Assembly (NCBI GenBank): GCA_016710065.1
Contig: JADJLP010000001.1
Location: 1,054,001-1,118,000 of the forward strand
Direction of reading: 5' to 3'
DNA: 64,000 nt
Source: Candidatus Ideonella esbjergensis
GTDB lineage: Bacteria; Pseudomonadota; Gammaproteobacteria; Burkholderiales; Burkholderiaceae_C
Positions 12,952 to 21,523 of this stretch are shown one piece after another. Position numbers and translations under genes: made by a program. The notes beneath the pieces were generated by a model. The model saw only the letters and a list, made by a program, of their open reading frames with translations. It was not told the origin of the DNA and ran no database searches. Within the stretch, counting starts at the first letter, position 1. The number at the start of each line of letters is the position of its first letter.

Positions 12952-14712
12952 ATGAGCTTTGAATCTCTCGGCCTCGATGAGGCCCTGGTCCGCGCGTTGA
13001 CCACCGCCGGCTACGAAAACCCCACCGACGTGCAAGCGCGCGCCATCCCCGCCGCCCTGGCCGGGCGCGACCTGCGCGTGTGCAGCAACACCGGCAGCGG
13101 CAAGACCGCCGCCTTCGTGCTGCCCGCGCTGATGAAGGTGCTGGCCGCCCGCCAGGACCCGACACAAAAACCCAAGAAGGGCGAGATCCGCGGCCCGCGC
13201 ATCCTCGTGCTGGTGCCCACCCGCGAGCTGTGCATGCAGGTCGCCAAGGCCGCTTACAACTACGGCCGCAATGTGCCCTTCTTCCAGGTCGCCAGCGTGG
13301 TCGGCGGCGTACCCTACCCGGCCCAGCTCAAGGCCCTGCGCAGCCCGCTGGACATCCTGATCGCCACCCCCGGCCGTTTGATTGACCACATCGAGAGCGG
13401 CCGTTGCGTGCTTGAGAACGTGGAAATGCTGGTGCTCGACGAAGCCGACCGCATGCTCGACATGGGCTTCATTGAAGACATCGAGCACATCGCCGCCAAG
13501 CTGCCCGCCGTGCACCAGACCCTGATGGCCAGCGCCACCTTTGCCGGTGAAGTGGGCCGCCTGGCCCAGCGCCTGCAGAACGACAACGTCGAGCGCATCG
13601 AGATCACCGGCCACACCGAGAAGCACGAAAGCATCACCCAGCAGCTGATGTGGGCCGACGACCTCGACCACAAGCACGCCCTGCTCGACCATTTGCTGAC
13701 CGAGCGCGACGTGGACCAGGCCGTGGTCTTCACCAGCACGCAAATTGATGCCGACCGCCTGGCCGACCGCCTGAGCGAGCTGGGCCACTCGGTTGCCGCG
13801 CTGCATGGTGGCATGCCGCAAGGCCGCCGCACCCGCGTGCTGCAAGGCCTGCGCTCGCGCCAGCTGCGCATCCTGGTGGCGACCGACGTGGCCGCGCGCG
13901 GCATTGACGTGCCCACCATCAGCCACGTCATCAACTACGGCCTGCCGCTCAAGGCGGAAGACTACGTGCACCGCATCGGCCGCACCGGCCGTGCCGGCCG
14001 CTCTGGCCGCGCGATCACGCTGGCCGACCGCCGCGATCTGCCCATGATCCGCCGCATCCAGCACTACACCACGCAGCCGATCCCGGTGGCCACGGTGGCG
14101 GGCCTGGAGCCGCAGCGCGCCGCCCCCGACACCCTGGGCCGTGTGGTGCGCGATGGCGCCCCGCGTGGCAAGGGTGGCTTTGGTGGTGGCTACCAGGGCA
14201 ACCGCCCCAACAACTTCCGCGGCGGCCCGCGCGACGCCGGCCCGTTCCAGCGCCGTGAAGGCTTTGGTGGCGACCGTCCGCAATTTGACCGTGGCCACGA
14301 CCGTGGTTTCGGTGAACGTGCGCAGGGTGACCGCCCGCCGTTCGGCGACCGTGGCAATGGTTTTGACCGTCCGCAGCGCCCGGCCTTTGCCGAGCGCGGT
14401 GGCAACTCAGGCGGTGGCTACTTCGACCGCAAGGCCGCAGCTGGCAACGGCTTTGGCGAGCGTCCGCGCTTCACCGAGCGCGCTGATCGCGGCAACTTCG
14501 AGCGCCGCCCCGAGGGCGCACCGGCCCACGCTCCGCGTGGCCCGGGTGCCTTCCGCCCACCGCACGAAGGTGGCTTCAAGCCGCCGCATGACGGTGGTTT
14601 CAAGCCCCGCCACGAAGGTGCTCATCATGCAGCCGGCAAGCCCTCTTCGGCCAAGCCGCGCTTTGCCAGCAACGGCCCGAGCTTCGGCAAGCGCCCGCGA
14701 AAAGACGTGTAA
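12952..14712 (+). CDS. rhlE: DEAD-box ATP-dependent RNA helicase, RhlE type
   Basis: This 586-residue helicase unwinds RNA duplexes, typically in ribosome assembly, RNA decay and cold adaptation. All core motifs are visible: SFESLGL and PTDVQARAIPAAL (Q motif), GSGKT near 47-51, DEAD at 163-166, SAT near 194, and HRIGRTGRAGRSGR near 340. From about residue 385 to the end it has a disordered tail rich in Gly, Arg, Asp and Phe, ending with FKPPH-type repeats and a basic RPRKDV terminus. Such tails drive RNA binding and condensation in RhlE proteins. I chose ATG 12952 because it opens directly into the Q motif. The last 88 bp overlap the convergent oligopeptidase gene. Confidence 0.9.
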   Translation: MSFESLGLDEALVRALTTAGYENPTDVQARAIPAALAGRDLRVCSNTGSGKTAAFVLPALMKVLAARQDPTQKPKKGEIRGPRILVLVPTRELCMQVAKAAYNYGRNVPFFQVASVVGGVPYPAQLKALRSPLDILIATPGRLIDHIESGRCVLENVEMLVLDEADRMLDMGFIEDIEHIAAKLPAVHQTLMASATFAGEVGRLAQRLQNDNVERIEITGHTEKHESITQQLMWADDLDHKHALLDHLLTERDVDQAVVFTSTQIDADRLADRLSELGHSVAALHGGMPQGRRTRVLQGLRSRQLRILVATDVAARGIDVPTISHVINYGLPLKAEDYVHRIGRTGRAGRSGRAITLADRRDLPMIRRIQHYTTQPIPVATVAGLEPQRAAPDTLGRVVRDGAPRGKGGFGGGYQGNRPNNFRGGPRDAGPFQRREGFGGDRPQFDRGHDRGFGERAQGDRPPFGDRGNGFDRPQRPAFAERGGNSGGGYFDRKAAAGNGFGERPRFTERADRGNFERRPEGAPAHAPRGPGAFRPPHEGGFKPPHDGGFKPRHEGAHHAAGKPSSAKPRFASNGPSFGKRPRKDV

Positions 14713-16697
14713 GCCGTCTGGGGCGCGACCGAATCGCCCACCGCATAAATGTGGCTCAGCAATCGCTGGGCCACTTTTTTGTCAAACGGGTCCCCGGCCT
14801 CGACGAAGGCGTTGAAGGCGTCGGCGTCCAGCACCTCGGCCCACAGGTAGACGTAGTAGCCTGAGGCATAGCCCGAGCCCGCGAACAAGTGCTGGAAGTG
14901 GCACAGCCGGTGGCGCATGCCCACTGCGGCGGGCATGCCCAGTCGCGCCAGGCTTTCGGTCTCGAAGCGGCTGATGTCGGCCACGTCGCCGGTCTGGGCA
15001 TGGATGTCCAGGTCCACCAGCGCGCTGCCGCAATAGCTGACCGTCTCGTAGCCCTGGCCCCAGCGTTCGGCGGCCTTCAGCCGCTCCACCAGGTGCATGG
15101 GGATGGGCTCGCCGGTCTGCCAGTGCCGCGCATGCTGGCGCAGCACCTCGGGCTGGCTCAGCCAGTGCTCGAACAGTTGCGAAGGCAGCTCCACGAAATC
15201 GCGCAGCACCTGGGTGCCCGACAAGCGGTGGTAGCCGACGCGCGAGAGCAGGCCGTGCAGGCCGTGGCCAAACTCGTGGAACAGGGTTTGCGCGTCGTCG
15301 AAGGACAGCAGCGTGGGCTCGCCCGGCGCGCCCTTGGCGAAGTTGTTGTTGTTGACGATCACCGGCCGCGCCACGCCCCGGTTGACCGACTGAAAGTTGA
15401 AGTCGCTCATCCAGGCGCCCGAGCGCTTGGTCTGGCGCGCGAAGTTGTCCTGCAGAAACAGCCCGGCGCTCTGGCCCACTGCGTCGAACATTTCCCATGC
15501 CAGCACATCGGGGTGGTAGACAGGCACATCGAGCCGGCGCTCGAAACGCACGCCAAAGAGCCGCCTGGCGCAATCGACCATGGCTTCCACCATGCGGTCC
15601 AGCGACAGGTAGGGTTTGACCTCGGCGGCGTCGATGTCAAAGCGCGCCTTGCGCACCTTCTCTGACCAGTAGCGCCAGTCCCAGGCGGCGAGCTCACCCT
15701 CCTGACCGTGGCTGCGCATCATGGCCAGCAAGGCCTGACGCTCGCGCTCGGCGGCCGGCAGCGCACGGCGCCATACCTCGTCCAGCAATTCGCGCACGGC
15801 CGATTGGCGCTGGGCCATGGAGTCGGACAGGGCATAGTCAGCATAGCAATCGTGACCATGCGCCTGGGCCAACTGGGAGCGCAATTGCAGGATGCGGCGC
15901 GCCACCTGCCGGTTGTCGGTGGGGCCGTCGCGCTCGCCCCGGCCCACCCAGGCACGCCAGGCGGTTTCGCGCAGGTCACGCCGCTCGCTGAAGGTGAGGA
16001 AGGGTTCGATCAGCGAGCGGTTCAGTGTGACCACGTGTGCGCCATCGTGCAGGCCACGCTCGGCGGCCGCCTGGCGTGCGGCGGCCCGCACAAAGCCGGG
16101 CAAGCCGGCCAGTTCGGCCTCGCCCTGCAGCACCAGTTGGAAATCGGCCTCGTCGGCCAGCACGTTCTGCGCAAAGCGCGTGCTCAGTTGGGCCAGCTCT
16201 TGCATCGCCCGGGCATAGACCCGTTGTTGTGCGGGGGGCAGTTGGGCGCCAGCCCGCACGGCGTCGGTGTGCAAACGCTCCAGCAGGCGCTGCTGCTCGG
16301 GCGTCAGCGTCAAGCGCTGGCGCTGCCTGAACACGGCGTCCAGCCGGGCAAACACCGCGGGGTGCATCTTCACGGCGCTGTCGTGCGCGGCCAGCGGTGC
16401 GGCGGCTTCGCGCTGCACCGCCTGCAGCTCGGGCGAGGTGTGCGAGGCGGCCAGGTTGTTCAGCACCGCGTCGATGCGATACAGCAGCGCGCCGGCACGG
16501 TCGATGGCCGCCACGGTGTTGTCGAAGTCTGGTGGCGCCAGGTTGTGGGCCACGTGGTCCAGCTCGGCCAAGTGGCGCCGCATGGCCTCGCCCAGCGCGG
16601 GCATGAAATGCCCGGGTTGCAGCGCGGCGAAGTCGGGCAGGCCGAAAGGGGCAGACCACTCTGTCAGCAGTGGGTTGACGCTTGGGATGTCATGCAT
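14625..16697 (-). CDS. prlC: Oligopeptidase A-like M3 zinc metallopeptidase
   Basis: This 690-residue protein is an M3-family endopeptidase that cleaves short peptides and signal-peptide remnants in the cytoplasm. HEFGH (474-478) supplies two zinc ligands and the catalytic Glu, and the downstream helix with the third ligand is present. The C-terminus (SFRGRLPKLGPLLAKRGLA) matches the family ending. The true end therefore lies inside the overlap with the convergent RhlE tail (14625-14712). The frame extends 101 codons upstream, but MHDIPSVNPLLTEW at 16697 is the family-like start. The exact subtype (OpdA versus Dcp) is inferred from length and N-terminus. Confidence 0.87.
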   Translation of the reverse strand: MHDIPSVNPLLTEWSAPFGLPDFAALQPGHFMPALGEAMRRHLAELDHVAHNLAPPDFDNTVAAIDRAGALLYRIDAVLNNLAASHTSPELQAVQREAAAPLAAHDSAVKMHPAVFARLDAVFRQRQRLTLTPEQQRLLERLHTDAVRAGAQLPPAQQRVYARAMQELAQLSTRFAQNVLADEADFQLVLQGEAELAGLPGFVRAAARQAAAERGLHDGAHVVTLNRSLIEPFLTFSERRDLRETAWRAWVGRGERDGPTDNRQVARRILQLRSQLAQAHGHDCYADYALSDSMAQRQSAVRELLDEVWRRALPAAERERQALLAMMRSHGQEGELAAWDWRYWSEKVRKARFDIDAAEVKPYLSLDRMVEAMVDCARRLFGVRFERRLDVPVYHPDVLAWEMFDAVGQSAGLFLQDNFARQTKRSGAWMSDFNFQSVNRGVARPVIVNNNNFAKGAPGEPTLLSFDDAQTLFHEFGHGLHGLLSRVGYHRLSGTQVLRDFVELPSQLFEHWLSQPEVLRQHARHWQTGEPIPMHLVERLKAAERWGQGYETVSYCGSALVDLDIHAQTGDVADISRFETESLARLGMPAAVGMRHRLCHFQHLFAGSGYASGYYVYLWAEVLDADAFNAFVEAGDPFDKKVAQRLLSHIYAVGDSVAPQTAYTSFRGRLPKLGPLLAKRGLAEEGLPAA

Positions 16698-16869
16698 GGC
16701 ACAAGGCCCCGGATCACGGAGCTGGCAAGTGGGACGGACCGTCGCAAGGCGGGTGAACCAGTACGGTGGCGGGTACAACGTCGGCGATGATGCCAGCCTG
16801 CCCCGGTTCCAGACCTGAGCGTAGACCCCTGTCCTGTCTGGGCCATCCCCCATATTGAAAGGAGCCTCC

Positions 16870-17403
16870 ATGCCCCGCTTTCTGAAACCTACCGTGCTGG
16901 TGCTCGCTGCCTTGGCCGTCGTGCTGCTGCTGGGCGGCATGGCGCTGCCGGGCCGCTTCCACATCGAACGCAGTGTGCTCAGCAGCGCCCCAGCCGCCAA
17001 GGCCTACGCGCTGGTGGCCGACCCGCGCCACTGGAAGGACTGGACAGTGTGGAACCGCCGCGACCCGGCCATGGCCATCACCTATTTCGGCAACCCGGCA
17101 GGCGTCGGCTCGGGCTGGGAATGGAAAAGCAAGAGCGAAGGCGACGGCAAGATGACGCTCACGGCGGTCACGCCAGACCAGCGCGTGGCCTACGACCTGT
17201 ACTTCCCCGACATGGACAGCACCTCCACCGGCGAGTTGCGCTTTGAGCCCGCCACTGGTGGCACGCGCATCACCTGGACCATGGACGGCGACATGGGCGC
17301 CAACCCACTGATGCACTGGATGGGATTGATGATGGACCGCATGGTGGGCCCTGACTTTGAAGGCGGCCTGGCCAACCTCAAAGCCATGGCCGAGCGGCCT
17401 TGA
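16870..17403 (+). CDS. SRPBCC/polyketide-cyclase-like protein with N-terminal anchor
   Basis: This 177-residue protein has one N-terminal hydrophobic helix (about residues 6-24) that is a membrane anchor or uncleaved signal. An SRPBCC (START-like) fold follows: FHIERSVLSSAPAAKAYALVADPRHWKDWTVW, then a beta-rich cavity region and a long C-terminal helix. SRPBCC domains bind hydrophobic small molecules, but no ligand can be named. Start 16870 follows an AAAGGAG Shine-Dalgarno at 16857-16863. It is divergent from the oligopeptidase gene. Confidence 0.8.
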   Translation: MPRFLKPTVLVLAALAVVLLLGGMALPGRFHIERSVLSSAPAAKAYALVADPRHWKDWTVWNRRDPAMAITYFGNPAGVGSGWEWKSKSEGDGKMTLTAVTPDQRVAYDLYFPDMDSTSTGELRFEPATGGTRITWTMDGDMGANPLMHWMGLMMDRMVGPDFEGGLANLKAMAERP

Positions 17404-17444
17404 TGCCGGCTTTCGGCGGCGCCGGAACAAGACTGTGTCGCTGA

Positions 17445-18107
17445 TCAACTGCGCTTGAGCGTCGCCCTCAGGAACTGCCCCGCGACGAAGATGTCGCGCT
17501 CCACTGCGCGGCGCACGGCCGCGGCATCGTGCTTGTCCAGCGCGCGCATCAGGTCTTCGTGCGCGACGTTCAGCACGGCCGAGGCCTCGGTCGTGTTGAA
17601 GAGCTGGTTCGAGATGGGGCCGGCCTTGAGCCACAGCGTGTCGATCAGGCCGAACAGCAACGGCGAGCCGGCGGCCTTGTAGAGAAGCACGTGGAAGTCT
17701 TCGTTGGCGGCCAGGTAGTCGGCCGCCTGGCCGGCCTTCAGTGCCCTGGCCATGCGCTGGCAGAGCTTGCGCAAGGTGCTGCGCTCGCCAGCTTCCAGAT
17801 TCAGGCAGCCGCGCTCGGCGGCTTCGCCCTCCAGCAGCATGCGCATCTGCAGCAGGTCATCAAATTCGGGCACGGTGAGCCGGGGCACGGTCACGCCGGC
17901 GTTGGGTATGTTCACCAGCGCGCCCTCGGCGGCCAGGCGCTGCAGGGCTGCACGCACCGGCATCTGACCCACGCCCATCGCGGCGGCCACGGTGCGGATC
18001 TTCAGACGCTCTCCGGGCAGGAAGCGGCCCACGGTCACCCACTGCCGCAGCGTGGCGTAGGTGATGTCTTGCTGGGTGGTGGTGGTGGGATTGGCAACGG
18101 CTGTCAC
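17445..18107 (-). CDS. GntR-family regulator, FadR/FCD subfamily
   Basis: This 220-residue protein has an N-terminal winged helix (ATLRQWVTVGRFLPGERLKIRTVAAAMGVGQMPVRAALQRLAAEGAL) and an all-helical FCD ligand domain. Its GTG start overlaps the stop of the upstream aminotransferase (GTGA, 18104-18107), so the two are translationally coupled. Regulators placed in the operon they control usually sense its substrate. The target is therefore probably the glutamine-synthetase-like operon, through palindromic sites upstream of it. Confidence 0.85.
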   Translation of the reverse strand: MTAVANPTTTTQQDITYATLRQWVTVGRFLPGERLKIRTVAAAMGVGQMPVRAALQRLAAEGALVNIPNAGVTVPRLTVPEFDDLLQMRMLLEGEAAERGCLNLEAGERSTLRKLCQRMARALKAGQAADYLAANEDFHVLLYKAAGSPLLFGLIDTLWLKAGPISNQLFNTTEASAVLNVAHEDLMRALDKHDAAAVRRAVERDIFVAGQFLRATLKRS

Positions 18108-19474
18108 GACGCCACCTCGGAGCTGAGTTGCACCAGCACCTCGTCGAACGCGGCGAGCAGGCGCTGCACATGCTCAGGTGTGGTGGCTGGGCAGACCAGC
18201 ATCATGTTGTGGAAGGGGGTGATCAGCACGCCGCGGTTCAGCAAGGCCAGATGCAGCGCGTGTTCCAGTTCGGCGTCCAACGCGGCCTCGGCCTGGCTGC
18301 AGTTGCGAGGCGGCTGCGGGCAGAACTGCCACTCCACCCGCGCGCCCACCTGCGTGACGCACCAGGGCAGGCGGTGGTGGGCGATGATGGCGCGCAGTGC
18401 GGCGGCCAGTTGCTCCGCCAGCGCGTGCATGGGCGCAAACACCTGGTGCGTCATCAACTCGGTGAGCGTGGCCCGCATGGCCGCCATGGACAGCAGGTTG
18501 GCGGTGAGCGTGGTGCCTATGCCCGAGTGGCCAGGTGGCGCGGCGTGCTTGGTGGCCTCGGCCCGCGCCGCCAGCTCGGCGCTGAAGCCATAGGCCGCGC
18601 AGGGCATGCCACCGCCCAGGGCCTTGCCCACCACCACGGCGTCGGGCGAGAGGCCATGGGCGCGGGCATAGCCGCCGGGGCCGCTGCTGAGGGTGTGGGT
18701 TTCGTCCAGCACCAGCAGGCTGCCGTGGCGGCCGATGAGCTGCTGCGCCTGGGCCCAAAAACCGGGCTGTGGCAGCACCATGCCGATGTTGGTCATCACC
18801 GGTTCAGCCAGCACACAGGCCACATCGCCCGGTGCCAGGGCAGCCTCCAGCCCGGCCAGGTCGTTGAACTCGACCACGCGGGTGGTGGTGGTGAGCTCGT
18901 GCACCTGGCCCAGCAGACTGGCGCGCTGCACGGGCCTACCCCCCACCAGATCGACGAACACGTCATCCACGGTGCCGTGGTAGCAGCCGTTGAACACCAG
19001 CAGGGTGCGCCGGCCTGTGGCGGCGCGCAGCCAGCGCAGCACGAAGCGGTTGGCGTCGGTGGCGGTCATGGCGAACTGCCATTTGGGCAGGCCGAAGTGT
19101 TGCGCCAGCAACTCGCCCACCACGGCCGCGTCCTCGCTGGGCAGCATGGTGGTCAGGCCGCGCCGAGCCTGGTCGGCCAGGGCCTGGGCCACTGCCGGTG
19201 GCGAGTGGCCGAACATGGCGCCGGTGTCGCCCAGGCAGAAGTCCACCAGGGTGTGGCCGTCCACGTCGGTAAGCAGCGCGCCCTGGGCCTGGGCCACCTG
19301 CAGCGCGAAGGGTGTGGCCCAGTCGTTCATCCAGTGCAGGGGTACGCCAAACATCAGTTGCGGCGCGGCGCGCTCGGCCAGGGCCTGCGATTGCGGGTTG
19401 CGCTGGGCGTAGTGGGCGCCTTCCTTGGCCAGCAAGGCCTGTACGCGGTCGGGGTGGATGCCGGTGTGGTTCAT
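18104..19474 (-). CDS. Class III PLP-dependent aminotransferase
   Basis: This 456-residue enzyme has the class III (GabT/HemL-like) fold. VDGHTLVDFCLGDTGAMFGH is followed by the DETHT motif and the PLP Lys at about 284 in VVVGKALGGGMPCAAYGF. Such enzymes move the amino group of omega-amino acids, amines or glutamate-1-semialdehyde. HemL is unlikely, because the gene is linked to a catabolic-looking operon with a GntR regulator. It sits 18 bp downstream of a PuuA-like gene, suggesting amine or amino-acid catabolism. The frame allows a start at 19492; MNHTGIHPDRVQALL (19474) is preferred. Confidence 0.85.
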   Translation of the reverse strand: MNHTGIHPDRVQALLAKEGAHYAQRNPQSQALAERAAPQLMFGVPLHWMNDWATPFALQVAQAQGALLTDVDGHTLVDFCLGDTGAMFGHSPPAVAQALADQARRGLTTMLPSEDAAVVGELLAQHFGLPKWQFAMTATDANRFVLRWLRAATGRRTLLVFNGCYHGTVDDVFVDLVGGRPVQRASLLGQVHELTTTTRVVEFNDLAGLEAALAPGDVACVLAEPVMTNIGMVLPQPGFWAQAQQLIGRHGSLLVLDETHTLSSGPGGYARAHGLSPDAVVVGKALGGGMPCAAYGFSAELAARAEATKHAAPPGHSGIGTTLTANLLSMAAMRATLTELMTHQVFAPMHALAEQLAAALRAIIAHHRLPWCVTQVGARVEWQFCPQPPRNCSQAEAALDAELEHALHLALLNRGVLITPFHNMMLVCPATTPEHVQRLLAAFDEVLVQLSSEVAS

Positions 19475-19492
19475 GGTGCAGCCCTTTGCCAC

Positions 19493-20827
19493 TCAGACCA
19501 GCAGCAACAGGTGCTCGCGCTCCCAGGAACTGATCACCCGGTTGTAGGTGGCGTATTCCAGTTCCTTCACGGCGCAGAAGGCGTCGACGAAGGTTTCTCC
19601 CAGCACCTCCTTCATCGTCGCGCAGGCGCGCATGGCTTCGATGGCGTCCTCCAGGTGGCGGGGCAGTTCGTGGCTGACGTTCCAGGCGCTGTCCAGGGTG
19701 GGCTCGCTGGGCTGCAGTTGCTCGCGCAGGCCGATGTAGCCGCAGGCCAGCGTGGCGGCCATGGCCAGGTAGGGGTTGGCGTCCACGCCAGGCACGCGGT
19801 TTTCCACCCGGCGGGCGTCGGGGCCCGATTTGGGGATGCGGATGCCGCAGGTGCGGTTGTCATGGCCCCAGCGCACGTTGATGGGCGCCGACATGTAGGG
19901 TGCCAGCCGCCGGTACGAGTTGACGTAGGGCGCCAGCATGGGCATCACCTGCGGGATGTAGGTCTGCAGACCGCCGATGAAATGGTGGAAGTGCTCGCTG
20001 GCCGTGCCATCGGCGCGGCTGAAGATGTTGTGCCCATCGACGTCGTTGATGCTTTGGTGAATGTGCATGGCGCTGCCGGGCTCGCCCTCCATGGGTTTGG
20101 CCATGAAGGTGGCGAACACGCCGTGGCGCAGTGCCGTCTCGCGCACCGCACGCTTGAACAGGAACACCCGGTCGGCCAGGTCCAGCGGTTCGCCATGGCT
20201 GAAGTTGATTTCCATCTGCCCCGGTCCGGCCTCGTGGATCAGTGTTTCCACGCCCAGCCGGTGCTGGTCGCAAAAGCCCGAGAGTTCCATGAAGAAGGGG
20301 TCGAAGTCGTTCACCGCGTCTATGGAGTAGCTCTGCCGCCCCACCTCGGGCTTGCCGGTGCGGCCCAGTGGCGGCTGCAGCGGCTCGTGCGGGTTCTGGT
20401 GGCGGGCCACCAGGTAGAACTCCATCTCGGGCGCCACGATGGGCAGCCAGCCCCGCGCGGCGTACAACGCCAGCACGCGGCGCAGCACGGCGCGGGGCGA
20501 GAGCTGTACCGGCTGGCCGTCCCACTCCAGGCAGTCGTGAATCACCACCGCCACCGGCTCTGCCGCCCAGGGCACGATGCGCACCGTGGCCGGATCGGGC
20601 GTGCAGACCATGTCGGGGTCGGTGTCACCCACGAAGGGGCCGTTGTCGGGCTGCTGGCCGTTGACGGTGTTGAGCAGCACGCTCTTGGGCAGGCGCATCT
20701 CGCCAGCGGCCATGAACAGGTCGCGCGGCAGGATCTTGCCCCGCGCAATGCCCGTCATGTCGGGGATGACGCACTCCACCTCGTGGATGCGGTGCTGCGT
20801 GAGGAAGCTGTGCAGGGTGTCGGTCAT
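19493..20827 (-). CDS. Glutamine-synthetase-like gamma-glutamyl ligase (PuuA/GlnA-type)
   Basis: This 444-residue protein has the glutamine synthetase catalytic fold. PEMEFYLV begins the metal/ATP site, GPGQMEINFSHG and SAMHIHQSI are further metal and glutamate ligands, and NPYLAMAATLACG is conserved in GS-like enzymes. Biosynthetic GlnA is about 25 residues longer and has an adenylylation loop that is not obvious here. The operon partners are a class III aminotransferase and a GntR repressor. A role in gamma-glutamylating an amine or amino alcohol before breakdown (as PuuA does for putrescine) is therefore more likely. The substrate is unknown. Confidence 0.83.
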   Translation of the reverse strand: MTDTLHSFLTQHRIHEVECVIPDMTGIARGKILPRDLFMAAGEMRLPKSVLLNTVNGQQPDNGPFVGDTDPDMVCTPDPATVRIVPWAAEPVAVVIHDCLEWDGQPVQLSPRAVLRRVLALYAARGWLPIVAPEMEFYLVARHQNPHEPLQPPLGRTGKPEVGRQSYSIDAVNDFDPFFMELSGFCDQHRLGVETLIHEAGPGQMEINFSHGEPLDLADRVFLFKRAVRETALRHGVFATFMAKPMEGEPGSAMHIHQSINDVDGHNIFSRADGTASEHFHHFIGGLQTYIPQVMPMLAPYVNSYRRLAPYMSAPINVRWGHDNRTCGIRIPKSGPDARRVENRVPGVDANPYLAMAATLACGYIGLREQLQPSEPTLDSAWNVSHELPRHLEDAIEAMRACATMKEVLGETFVDAFCAVKELEYATYNRVISSWEREHLLLLV

Positions 20828-20855
20828 GCCGGGATCATAGGCATGATCTCCATAA

Positions 20856-20914
20856 TGTGATCACAAATATCGACGATACGAGTAGTCTCCGGAAAACTTG
20901 TCTGACTTGTGATC
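20856..20914. promoter_or_regulatory. Candidate GntR operator pair upstream of the GS-like operon
   Basis: A perfect 10-bp palindrome TGTGATCACA lies at 20856-20865. TGTGATC recurs at 20908-20914, 52 bp away (about five helical turns). Both sit between the GS-like start and aroQ. FCD-type GntR proteins bind short palindromes of this size. It is not a CRP site: the half-sites abut instead of being 6 bp apart. Confidence 0.45.
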
Positions 20915-20978
20915 GAAACTTTGGGAGTCACGCCGCGCGACAATCCCGACCATTGCCAACCCTGACGAGACGCCACCC

Positions 20979-21419
20979 ATGAGCATCCTGCTGCTGAACG
21001 GCCCCAACCTGAACCTGTTGGGCACCCGCGAGCCCCACATCTACGGTGCCGACACCCTGGCCGACGTGGAGCGCCGCTTCGTCGAAGAGGCCCAGCAACT
21101 GGGCGCCAGCGCCCACTGTTTCCAGAGCAACCACGAGGGCGCGCTGATCGACCGCATCCACGCCGCCCGCGGCGATGGCACGCGCGGCTTTGTCGTCAAC
21201 CCGGGTGGCCTCACCCACACCAGCGTGGCCTTGCGCGATGCTTTCGCCAGCGTGGCCTTGCCGTTGGTAGAGGTGCATGTGAGCAACGTGCACAAGCGCG
21301 AGGAGTTCCGCCACCACTCCTACATCTCGGGCATCGCCGAAGGCGTGATTGCCGGCCTGGGTGTGATGGGCTACAGCGCGGCGCTGCGCTTCCTGGTGGC
21401 CAGGCTCAACAAGGCCTGA
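20979..21419 (+). CDS. aroQ: 3-dehydroquinate dehydratase, type II
   Basis: This 146-residue enzyme converts 3-dehydroquinate to 3-dehydroshikimate in the shikimate pathway, working as a cytoplasmic dodecamer. It shows LNGPNLNLLGTREPHIYG (flexible lid with catalytic Arg and Tyr), FQSNHEGALID, NPGGLTHTSVALRDA and EVHVSNVHKREEFRHHS, all AroQ signatures including the catalytic His. The length is typical. It has its own promoter region, divergent from the GS-like operon. A decayed group II intron begins about 100 bp after its stop. Confidence 0.95.
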   Translation: MSILLLNGPNLNLLGTREPHIYGADTLADVERRFVEEAQQLGASAHCFQSNHEGALIDRIHAARGDGTRGFVVNPGGLTHTSVALRDAFASVALPLVEVHVSNVHKREEFRHHSYISGIAEGVIAGLGVMGYSAALRFLVARLNKA

Positions 21420-21455
21420 GGCCGGCCTGCTCTCGCCGCATTGCGGCGCATCGTT

Positions 21456-21505
21456 CCCTCGCCAGGCGGCCAGACGGGGCTGGCTCATGCTGTGGCGGTT
21501 GGCAC
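21456..21505 (-). repeat. Dispersed repeat copy, also at the end of the 26-kb element
   Basis: On the minus strand this roughly 45-bp stretch matches 26633-26680 closely. Conceptual translation gives RHSMSQPRLAAWRG here against RHSMGQHRLAAWRG there. No gene uses either copy. It lies between aroQ and the intron 5' end. Confidence 0.55.
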
Positions 21506-21523
21506 TGCGCGCCGACTCCGCTG

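Noticed and set aside
12892..14298. 468-codon minus-strand ORF opposite rhlE
   Set aside because: Antisense shadow of an unambiguous DEAD-box helicase.
18128..20860. 910-codon plus-strand ORF opposite the GS-like/aminotransferase/GntR operon
   Set aside because: Antisense shadow in high-GC DNA; composition is His/Gln/Gly/Val-rich and no domain appears, while the minus strand encodes three clear families.
20856..20865. TGTGATCACA as a CRP/FNR site
   Set aside because: CRP sites need TGTGA-N6-TCACA; here the half-sites are adjacent, so a GntR-type operator is more likely.
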